Assembly: GCF_001190945.1 (NCBI RefSeq)
Contig: NZ_CP011112.1
Location: forward strand, 1,922,001 to 1,986,000
Length of the DNA stretch: 64,000 bases
Direction: 5' to 3'
From: Luteipulveratus mongoliensis
GTDB lineage: Bacteria; Actinomycetota; Actinomycetes; Actinomycetales; Dermatophilaceae
Below the pieces are notes generated by a model that had not been told where the DNA came from, searched no databases, and saw only the letters and a list, made by a program, of their open reading frames with translations. A program made the position numbers and the translations under genes. Below, in pieces: positions 57,765 through 64,000 of the stretch; positions within the stretch are counted from its first letter, which is position 1, and the number at the start of each line of letters is the position of its first letter.

Positions 57765-59243
57765 GTGGACCGTTATCGGGACGCGGCGCAGCTGTCAGAC
57801 GCGCTGGGCGAGTGGATGTCCGGCACGGCGCCGCTCTTCAGGCGGCTGGCGGACGGCGTCGCCGCGCTGGTCGGCCAGGGCCGCCTGGTGGCCGGCGACA
57901 CGCTCCCCGCGGAGCGCGCTCTGGCCACCGCGCTGGCGGTCAGCCGCTCGACGGTCGTGGCGGCGTACGACGACTTGCGTAGCCGAGGCCTCATCGAGAG
58001 TCGGCGCGGCAGCGGCAGCCGTGTGGCCGGCTCAGCAGCAGCGGGTACGACGGTGCGTGACCGTCGGGTGGACGGCGGCCATGGCGCATCGATCTTCCAA
58101 CGCATCGTCGCCGGACCGAGCGACGACATCTCGATGATCTACGCCGTCGACCCGGCGGCGCCCGAGCTGGCGGAGACCCTCCAGCAGGTGGTGGACGAGG
58201 ATCTCCCTCTCCTGCTCGACGATCTGGGCTACCACCCCCGCGGGCTGCTCGTGCTGCGTGAGCGGGTGGCCGCGCACCTGACCCGCACGGGCCTGCCGAC
58301 CACCAGCGATCAGGTCGTCATCACCACCGGCGCGCACCAGGCCATCTCGTTGATCGCCCAGATGTACGTCCGACCTGGCGCCACTGTTGTCGTCGAATCA
58401 CCAAGCTGGCCAGGGTGTTTCGACCTCTTCGATGCGGCGAGCGCGGCCGTGGTCGGCGTGCCGATGGACGAGGACGGCATCGCGATTCCACCGCTGGCGG
58501 CCGCCTTGAAACGGCATCAGCCTGCCCTGCTGTTCGTGATGCCGACGTTCCACAACCCGACCGGTCACCTGATGTCGGTCTCACGTCGACGGCAGGTGGC
58601 TGACCTCGCGCGGCGCTACGACGTGCCTCTGGTCGAGGACAACGCGTACGGCTCGGCGCCGGGGATACGTGACCTGCCCGCCCCGGTGGCCGCGCACGCC
58701 CACGGTGATCAGCAGGTGCTGACGGTCGGGTCGTTGTCGAAGGCGGTGTGGGGAGGCCTGCGAATAGGGTGGATTCGCACTTCGGCGCCCATCGCCGAGC
58801 GGCTCTCACGACACAAGGCACTCGCTGACCTCGGCAGCCCGATCCTGGACCAGGCGATCGCCGCCCGGCTGATGCCGCGGCTGCCGGAGCTGCTGGCGCG
58901 CCGGTCCGAAGAGGGAGCGGCCCGACTCCGAGCGATGGAAGACCTGCTGCACGACCGGTTGCCGGACTGGCGGTGGGACACGCCGGCGGGCGGGTCGGCG
59001 CTGTGGATCGAGCTGCCGGACACCGACGCTCGCGTCTTCGCTCAGGTCGCGCGGCGGCACGGTGTGGAGGTCGTGGCCGGACGCGCGATGGACCCGACCG
59101 GTGCGCACGACGCGTACCTCCGGCTGCCGTTCACCTACTCGCAGGAGCGGATGACGCAGGCCGTCGACCGCTTGGCGGCTGCGTGGACCGAGCTGCGACG
59201 GCATGGCCCCGGACCGACCGGGGACGCGCGCCCCGTCATCTGA
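57765..59243 (+). CDS. MocR/PdxR-type regulator: GntR domain plus aminotransferase domain
   Basis: This 492-residue regulator has an N-terminal GntR winged helix (LPAERALATALAVSRSTVVAAYDDLRSRGLI) and a C-terminal aminotransferase class I domain. The PLP lysine lies in VGSLSKAVWGGLRIGW, with FHNPTGHLMS before it. The GTG at 57765 has a GGAGGT site; an ATG four codons earlier is possible. MocR proteins bind PLP-linked amino acids and regulate transport or PLP genes. The divergent LysE exporter and inverted repeat fit that role. Confidence 0.9.
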   Translation: MDRYRDAAQLSDALGEWMSGTAPLFRRLADGVAALVGQGRLVAGDTLPAERALATALAVSRSTVVAAYDDLRSRGLIESRRGSGSRVAGSAAAGTTVRDRRVDGGHGASIFQRIVAGPSDDISMIYAVDPAAPELAETLQQVVDEDLPLLLDDLGYHPRGLLVLRERVAAHLTRTGLPTTSDQVVITTGAHQAISLIAQMYVRPGATVVVESPSWPGCFDLFDAASAAVVGVPMDEDGIAIPPLAAALKRHQPALLFVMPTFHNPTGHLMSVSRRRQVADLARRYDVPLVEDNAYGSAPGIRDLPAPVAAHAHGDQQVLTVGSLSKAVWGGLRIGWIRTSAPIAERLSRHKALADLGSPILDQAIAARLMPRLPELLARRSEEGAARLRAMEDLLHDRLPDWRWDTPAGGSALWIELPDTDARVFAQVARRHGVEVVAGRAMDPTGAHDAYLRLPFTYSQERMTQAVDRLAAAWTELRRHGPGPTGDARPVI

Positions 59244-59270
59244 GGCGCGCGACCGGCGTACGGGATCTGG

Positions 59271-60425
59271 TCAGGCTGAGTGATGCGGGTGCTGCGCCGA
59301 ACGTCCTTGGAACGAAAGGATGTTCGGGTTGATGATGCGTCCCTCGCGGATCTCGATGGCGCGACTGATCGTCTCGTCCTCGTCCCACGCGGCGGGCCCG
59401 TCCATGACCATGTTGAGGAACGGCAGCAACGCTTCGCTGTTCTCCCAGGTGGCGGAGTTCCAGAGGTACGACGGGCTGTGGTCGACCGCGTAGTAGTCGA
59501 TGTGGTCACCGACCTGGAACATCGGCTCGTCGAACGTCGTCGGCCGCGCCCAGCTGAAGCCCATCCCTTCGTCGCACGAGACGTCGATGATCAGCGTCCC
59601 CCGCCGGAAGCCGGGGAGATCCTCGGTCGTCAGGTAGGTCAGCGGGTGGTCGGTGTCCTGCAGCGTGCAGTTGACGATGATGTCTCGCTCAGCAAGGAAC
59701 GGTGCCAACGGAACTCGGCCGCGGCCGGTGATCACGTGGCTGAGGTAGGGCGCCTTGTCGTCGTGGTCGAACTGGGTGATCTGAACCGAGTGGATCGGCG
59801 AACCCACAGCAGCCACACCGCGATTCGTCAGCACGTGGACGTCGTGGACACCGTGCGCGTTGAGCGCGGTCACGGCTCCTCGTGCGGTCGCGCCGAAGCC
59901 GATGACCACGGCGTTCAGCCGGCGGCCGTAGTCGCCCGTCGAGCCGGTGAGCTCAAGAGCCTGGAGCACCGAGCAGTAGCCCGCGAGCTCGTTGTTCTTG
60001 TGGAAGACGTGGACACCGACGGCGCCGTCGATCGTCCAGTGGTTCATCGCCTCGAAGGCGATCAAGGTGAGGTTGCGGTCGATCGCGATCTGCGTCAGCA
60101 CCGGGTCCTGCACACAGTGCGGCCAGCCCCAGAGGACGGCGCCCTCACGGAGGGCAGCGACGTCCGAGTGCTGCGGCTTGGGCAGCACGACGACATCGGA
60201 CTCGGCCACCACTCGCTCACGGGGCGCGAAGCCGCGCACCAGGTGCGCAAGGTCGGCGTCGGCGTACCCGAACCGCGCGCCGTAGCCCTCCTCGAGGGTC
60301 ATGTGGTCGCGGATCGACTGATCGATGCGCTCCAGGTGGGCCGGGTGAAGCGGTAGCCGGTGCTCGTTCTCCTTGGCGGACGTGCCGACGACCCCGATGG
60401 TCGAGGTCTTGATGGCCGCCGTCAC
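59271..60425 (-). CDS. N5-(carboxyethyl)ornithine synthase-like enzyme
   Basis: This 384-residue enzyme resembles the alanine-dehydrogenase/transhydrogenase group, most closely N5-carboxyethylornithine synthase, which reductively joins pyruvate and ornithine. The N-terminus has NEHRLPLHPAHLERID and the Rossmann motif AVVIGFGATARGAV near residue 175. The active region has AVDHSPSYLWNSATW. The start is a GTG that overlaps the stop of a 43-codon gene. The substrate is inferred from family similarity, and the product has no obvious local use. Confidence 0.8.
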   Translation of the reverse strand: MTAAIKTSTIGVVGTSAKENEHRLPLHPAHLERIDQSIRDHMTLEEGYGARFGYADADLAHLVRGFAPRERVVAESDVVVLPKPQHSDVAALREGAVLWGWPHCVQDPVLTQIAIDRNLTLIAFEAMNHWTIDGAVGVHVFHKNNELAGYCSVLQALELTGSTGDYGRRLNAVVIGFGATARGAVTALNAHGVHDVHVLTNRGVAAVGSPIHSVQITQFDHDDKAPYLSHVITGRGRVPLAPFLAERDIIVNCTLQDTDHPLTYLTTEDLPGFRRGTLIIDVSCDEGMGFSWARPTTFDEPMFQVGDHIDYYAVDHSPSYLWNSATWENSEALLPFLNMVMDGPAAWDEDETISRAIEIREGRIINPNILSFQGRSAQHPHHSA

Positions 60426-60553
60426 TTCTTCTTGGGGTCGAGCTTGTCGTGGAAGGTCTGCTGCTCGGCCTTGGCGCGCTTGTCGGCGCGCTTCTCCTTG
60501 ATGGACTTGCCCGACTTCTTGGACATGGTGTGCCGTGGCGACTTGTCGCTCAT
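60422..60553 (-). CDS. Small basic Lys-rich protein (43 aa)
   Basis: The ATG at 60553 follows AAGGGA. The protein is highly basic: MSDKSPRHTMSKKSGKSIKE, then KRADKRAKAEQQ and a KKK end. It overlaps the downstream enzyme start by four bases (GTGA). It may bind nucleic acid or simply couple translation; no family is recognised. Confidence 0.62.
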   Translation of the reverse strand: MSDKSPRHTMSKKSGKSIKEKRADKRAKAEQQTFHDKLDPKKK

Positions 60554-60660
60554 CGTGGTGTCCCTTGGTGGGAAGCCTGAATGGCTCCGTCTCGCAACCG
60601 TACGCCCCGGAACGCGCGCGACTGACCACCTTTTCCCGGAGCCGTACGTACGGTGGAGGC

Positions 60661-61083
60661 ATGAACACCGTGGCGCGTGCGCTGCTCGGCCCGGCACTGG
60701 CCGTGCTGATGCTGTCCGCGTGTTCCACCGATCCCGACCTCCCGGACCGGTCGGACCCGCAGGTGGTCCGGCAGACGTCGGCGCTGAAGGCTCAGCTCAC
60801 CGCGGAGTCGATGGGTTTCGGGACCAAGACCGAGCAGTGGAGCTGCGCGGTCAGACTGCTCGGATATCGCGAAGGTGATGCCCTCGGGTGGGCGTCCTGC
60901 ATGGGTCGCACCGGCGCCCACAAGCAGGGTTCCTCAGGTCCTGTACGCGTGTCTCCCGCGGGCGTGGTCCGCCAGCCTCAGGACGGCAACGCTTACGCCA
61001 CATCGGTGCGGCAGATGTTCGGCGACGAGCTCGGCGGCTGGGTCCTGGATCATCGGGACGAGCTCGCCAAGGACGCGGTCTGA
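60661..61083 (+). CDS. Putative lipoprotein
   Basis: This 140-residue protein has a signal ending in LSAC (MNTVARALLGPALAVLMLSAC), so it is probably lipid-anchored outside the membrane. The rest has a few cysteines (WSCAVRLLG and WASCMGRTG) that could pair. No family is recognised. It is followed by a GTCGCG repeat and the convergent AAA+ gene. Confidence 0.7.
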   Translation: MNTVARALLGPALAVLMLSACSTDPDLPDRSDPQVVRQTSALKAQLTAESMGFGTKTEQWSCAVRLLGYREGDALGWASCMGRTGAHKQGSSGPVRVSPAGVVRQPQDGNAYATSVRQMFGDELGGWVLDHRDELAKDAV

Positions 61084-61086
61084 TCC

Positions 61087-61116
61087 GTCGCGGTCGCGGT
61101 CGCGGTCGCGGTCGCG
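61087..61116. repeat. Hexanucleotide microsatellite GTCGCG x5
   Basis: Five perfect copies of GTCGCG lie in the gap between the stop of the lipoprotein gene and the stop of the convergent AAA+ gene. Copy-number change here would not affect either protein. Confidence 0.9.
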
Positions 61117-61117
61117 T

Positions 61118-62242
61118 CTAGCGTTCGAGTCCGCGATCCGGGCGTTGGCCTGGCGTGGGGTGCTGTACGGGTCGGGGCAGCTGGGCGGCGGGGACGCCAC
61201 TGCGTTGGGCCTGGGCGACACGCTCGGCTAGTGAGCCGGGTCGGGCGATGGCTGGCACGTCGTGCTGCGGTGGCTGGATCTGGAGGTCCGGTCGGGCCTG
61301 CATAGCGCGGCTGACCGCGGGAAGCGCGGCGCGGACATGGTGATCGGTGATGCGAGCGCCCGGACCGGGGTAACCAGCGGTCTTCCAGGTCTCATCGCCG
61401 ATGACCTGCAGCACGTGGGGGTGGCCCCGGGTGAGGTCGGAGGCGGTGCGCAGGGCGTCGTGGTCCCAGAGCACTCCGACATCTTGCGCGGGCCTCGCCA
61501 GCGCAACAGCGACGGTGTCCGGGCTGAGGGGCTCGAGGTCGGAGTACGCGAAGCGGTCGGCGATGGGCGCGGCCTGGGAGAGCACGGCACGGGTGTGTGG
61601 CAGGCCAGTCGCGAAGATGCCAGCGGGCAGGTCAGGACGTTCGCGCTGGAAGTTCTCCCAGGCGTAGAAGAGGTTGCGCACACTCGCGGCGTCCGCCTGG
61701 TCGATGTCGTCGATGAGCAGGACCAGACCGGTGTGTCCCTGCTTGCGCGCCAACTCGGTTGCCGTCGACAGCAGGTCCTCGGTTTGCGCGATCGAGGGAA
61801 TGGCACCCGATGCCGGGCCGCGCTCTACACCCGGTCGACCCTCACGGCTCCACTCGACCTCGGCGCCAGCGACGCCAGGTACGCCCGCCTTCACCTTGAA
61901 CGCGCCATGCTCCCGGATGGAGTTCAGGACTCGTCGGATACGTCCTGTGCTCTGCCCATCGGATGCTTGGCCGAGCTGGCCGGCGATCGTAGGGAGTAGG
62001 GGTGCCGCCCCGCACTGAGCCCAGACGGTCGCCACACCTCGTCTGCGCGCGCGCTGTTGGGTGTGCCACAGCAGCGACGTCTTGCCCGTACCAGACGGGC
62101 CTGTGTCGACTCGTGTCTGCGGGATCAGCCGTTGGAAGGACTTCAGGTAGTCCAACCGCTCGTCGATCGCGGCCCGCTGCTGATTGCGACCGGCGATGCG
62201 CGGTGTGATCGCCCCTGGGCTATACGGGCTCGGCTGATCCAC
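61118..62242 (-). CDS. AAA+ ATPase of STAND/Orc1-Cdc6-like type
   Basis: This 374-residue ATPase starts at the GTG at 62242, overlapping the upstream small gene by 23 bases. Walker A is DTGPSGTGKTSLL, Walker B is VLLIDDIDQAD, and an arginine-rich second half follows (RIGQ-type sensor is not clear). The region IVAGR-like 'GRNQQRAAIDERL' at the start is the usual ORC/Cdc6-like entry. The Pro/Gln/Arg-rich tail is unusual. Function may be in sensing or DNA-related work; it pairs with the small gene upstream. Confidence 0.76.
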   Translation of the reverse strand: MDQPSPYSPGAITPRIAGRNQQRAAIDERLDYLKSFQRLIPQTRVDTGPSGTGKTSLLWHTQQRARRRGVATVWAQCGAAPLLPTIAGQLGQASDGQSTGRIRRVLNSIREHGAFKVKAGVPGVAGAEVEWSREGRPGVERGPASGAIPSIAQTEDLLSTATELARKQGHTGLVLLIDDIDQADAASVRNLFYAWENFQRERPDLPAGIFATGLPHTRAVLSQAAPIADRFAYSDLEPLSPDTVAVALARPAQDVGVLWDHDALRTASDLTRGHPHVLQVIGDETWKTAGYPGPGARITDHHVRAALPAVSRAMQARPDLQIQPPQHDVPAIARPGSLAERVAQAQRSGVPAAQLPRPVQHPTPGQRPDRGLER

Positions 62243-62495
62243 GGTTACTCGTTGGCCCGTAGGTGTACAGAATGGCGTGCTCCAGAGCTTCCGGAACCGG
62301 AATACCTGCGCGATCTGCCGCATCATCAAGCAGCTCGCTCACGCTGGCTGCGAGGTCGGTCTCCAGTTCAACGGTGACCTCTCGCTTCGGAACCGGCAGC
62401 CCGAGCCGCTCGCGTGCCCGCTTGACGTTCTCGGGCTCGTCGCGATCCGCGAACTCCATGCCGTCCGCCTGACCGTCCTGAGTGCTCTCAGTCAT
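62220..62495 (-). CDS. Small possible ribbon-helix-helix-type protein (91 aa)
   Basis: The ATG at 62495 follows GGGGAGATC. The 91-residue protein has the segment VPKREVTVELETDLAASVSE, then LLDDAADRAGIPVPEALEHA, a strand-then-two-helix pattern like RHH or Arc-type repressors. It could be a regulator or antitoxin-like partner of the AAA+ protein whose gene overlaps it. The match is weak and no family is certain. Confidence 0.6.
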   Translation of the reverse strand: MTESTQDGQADGMEFADRDEPENVKRARERLGLPVPKREVTVELETDLAASVSELLDDAADRAGIPVPEALEHAILYTYGPTSNRGSAEPV

Positions 62496-62615
62496 CAGAA
62501 GATCTCCCCTGTCCGTAAGTCCGCTGCCTTGACTGATATCGACCCTGCCACATCTGCGGCGGGCACGGGTGCCCGGCTGCGCGGTTGAAGACCTGGCCAC
62601 CAGTAGCCTGACCCG

Positions 62616-63737
62616 GTGACTGAGATCGAGATCGGCAAAGGCAAGCGCGGCCGTCGCGCGTACTCCTTCGACGACATCGCCGTGGTGCCCTCCCGTCGTA
62701 CCCGCGACCCGGAGGAGGTGTCCACCTCCTGGCAGATCGACGCCTACCACTTCGAGCTGCCGGTCATGGCCGCGCCGATGGACTCGGTGATGTCACCGCA
62801 GACCGCGATCGCGTTCGGTCAGCTCGGCGGCCTCCCGGTGCTCGACCTCGAAGGTCTGTGGACACGGCACGAGACACCCGAGCCGTTGCTCGCCGAGATC
62901 GCTGGTCTCGACCCGGCCGTCGCAACTGCCCGGATGCGCGAGATCTATGCGGAGCCGATCAACCCTGACCTGATCTCGTTGCGGTTGGGCGAGATTCGCG
63001 ATGCCGGCGTGACCGTCGCCGGTGCATTGAGCCCGCAGCGCACCCAGGAGCACTGGAAGACCGTCGTCGACGCCGGTGTCGACCTGTTCGTCATCAGAGG
63101 TACGACCGTGTCGGCCGAGCATGTCTCCGGCAAGGCCGAGCCGCTCAACCTCAAACGATTCATCTACGAGCTCGACGTGCCGGTGATCGTCGGCGGTGCG
63201 GGGACCTACACCGCGGCACTGCACCTCATGCGCACTGGCGCGGCGGGCGTACTCGTCGGCTTCGGCGGGGGAGCGGCGCACACGACGCGGCGCACGCTCG
63301 GCATCCACACGCCGCTCGCGACCGCGGTCGCCGATATCGCCGGCGCGCGACGTGACTACATGGATGAGTCCGGTGGTCGCTATGTCCACGTCATCGCGGA
63401 CGGCGGCGTGGGCACCTCCGGCGACATCGTCAAGGCGGTCGCCTGCGGTGCGGACGCCGTGATGCTCGGCGCGGCACTCGCGCGGGCGAGCGACGCTCCG
63501 GGCCGCGGCTTCCACTGGGGCTCCGAGGCGCACCACCACGACCTGCCGCGCGGCGAGCGCGTCGAGGTCGGCACGGTCGGCACGCTGCAGGAGATCCTCA
63601 ACGGCCCGGGTCGTGGTGCGGATGGCACCACCAATCTGGTCGGTGCGCTGCGCCGAGCCATGGCGACGACGGGCTACTCCGACCTCAAGGAGTTCCAGCG
63701 TGTCGAGGTCGTGGTCGCGCCTTACCAGCGCTCCTGA
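62616..63737 (+). CDS. guaB3: IMP-dehydrogenase family protein GuaB3
   Basis: This 373-residue protein belongs to the IMPDH/GMP-reductase family but has no CBS domains. The usual catalytic Cys loop is replaced by GFGGGAAHTTRRTLG, as in the GuaB3 group of actinobacteria. The N-terminal YSFDDIAVVPSRRTRDPEEV and ADGGVGTSGDIVKAVACGADAVM are family blocks. The start is a GTG at 62616. Its role in guanine nucleotide metabolism is not settled. Confidence 0.92.
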   Translation: MTEIEIGKGKRGRRAYSFDDIAVVPSRRTRDPEEVSTSWQIDAYHFELPVMAAPMDSVMSPQTAIAFGQLGGLPVLDLEGLWTRHETPEPLLAEIAGLDPAVATARMREIYAEPINPDLISLRLGEIRDAGVTVAGALSPQRTQEHWKTVVDAGVDLFVIRGTTVSAEHVSGKAEPLNLKRFIYELDVPVIVGGAGTYTAALHLMRTGAAGVLVGFGGGAAHTTRRTLGIHTPLATAVADIAGARRDYMDESGGRYVHVIADGGVGTSGDIVKAVACGADAVMLGAALARASDAPGRGFHWGSEAHHHDLPRGERVEVGTVGTLQEILNGPGRGADGTTNLVGALRRAMATTGYSDLKEFQRVEVVVAPYQRS

Positions 63738-63807
63738 CCCGCGTACGGATTCGGCGACATCGCCGAACGCGGGCGTCTCGACGTGAGATCATGACGGCTA
63801 CAGCAAG

Positions 63808-63847
63808 GCCTCCGCGCACCGGTTTCCGGTGTGCGGAGGCTTTTGTT
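63808..63847 (+). terminator. Strong intrinsic terminator after guaB3
   Basis: GCCTCCGCGCACCGG at 63808-63822 pairs with CCGGTGTGCGGAGGC at 63826-63840 (one G-T pair), with a TTT loop and TTTTGTT after it. It is directly against the ATG of the next gene. Confidence 0.9.
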
Positions 63848-64000
63848 ATGACACCTTCTCTGCGCGTTGCTGGCCCCGCCGACCGCGAGCTGCTCGAACG
63901 CTTCTGGCTGCTCTTCCGCCACGACATGTCCGCCTTCACCGGCGCGCTGCCGTTCCCCGACGGCAGCTTCCGTCGCGAACGCCTCGACGCGGCGCTCACC
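63848..64000 (+). CDS. Probable GNAT-type acetyltransferase (start only)
   Basis: Fifty-one codons are visible: TPSLRVAGPADRELLERFWL, then LFRHDMSAFTGALPFPDGSF. This looks like the beginning of a GNAT-fold acetyltransferase, but the acetyl-CoA site is beyond the window. The start at 63848 has no ribosome site and abuts a terminator; an in-frame ATG at 63791 would put the hairpin inside the coding region. Confidence 0.55.
   Translation, partial: MTPSLRVAGPADRELLERFWLLFRHDMSAFTGALPFPDGSFRRERLDAALT

Noticed and set aside
61087-61116. Terminator
   Set aside because: The GTCGCG units are direct repeats, not a hairpin with a T run.

Overview
The window is high-GC actinobacterial chromosome, most likely from a Micrococcales-type organism (Dermacoccaceae or Intrasporangiaceae-like; the family is inference). 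The reasons are very GC-rich third positions, GTG starts with 4-bp ATGA/GTGA overlaps, and several typical actinobacterial gene orders: glmS-acpS-nnrED-alr-tsaE-tsaB-rimI-tsaD, groES with a histidine-tailed groEL behind CIRCE operators, sigD-rsdA-guaB, guaB3, and an SOS-boxed imuA'-imuB-dnaE2 mutasome. I saw no rRNA or tRNA genes, CRISPR arrays, insertion sequences or prophage.

Region by region. 1-2080: end of a sugar ABC transporter operon (permease cut by the window edge, binding lipoprotein). 2170-6176: TetR regulator divergent from an epimerase/MFS/hydrolase operon, with repeats between them. 6208-12574: metallo-hydrolase with HEAT protein, PIN-PhoH ATPase, secreted lytic-transglycosylase-like protein, fumC and a small membrane protein. 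12578-24886: housekeeping block for CoA, amino sugars, the fatty-acid carrier protein, NAD(P)HX repair, D-alanine and the t6A tRNA modification, ending in a NagZ-like lipoprotein. 24930-38268: accessory block with MFS/MarR, a THUMP-like methyltransferase, a Ktr potassium system split by an OsmC/OhrR module, a Prs-like protein, an operon of three related membrane-anchored proteins, and an oxidoreductase/HxlR pair. 38299-44796: groES-groEL with two CIRCE elements, a Phd-like protein, an S4 protein, sigD-rsdA and guaB. 44873-62495: accessory block between guaB and guaB3. 62616-64000: guaB3, a strong hairpin and the start of a GNAT-like gene.

The most unusual locus is 47209-51108. A 129-residue helical protein resembling Bell-type effectors is followed on the same strand by an NTPase joined to 13 near-identical 46-residue TPR repeats, an NLR-like (STAND) architecture. 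A similar ~20-residue HIVQA-x-NS motif lies at the C-terminus of the small protein and the N-terminus of the NTPase, as expected for a bacterial amyloid-signalling pair. The NLR-like frame is broken by one in-frame TGA at 49627-49629, where the flanking residues suggest a Trp codon; the same frame continues directly into the TPR half. The locus is therefore either a recently inactivated immune gene, a split two-protein version, or a readthrough case.

Other points of interest are the three-paralogue membrane operon at 33575-36830, the divergent-promoter inverted repeats at 57704-57742 (MocR), 37810-37844 (HxlR) and 44873-44934 (no adjacent regulator), the groES-groEL intercistronic hairpin, the apparently leaderless guaB start, and a two-gene operon at 61118-62495 that pairs a small possible DNA-binding protein with an AAA+ ATPase.
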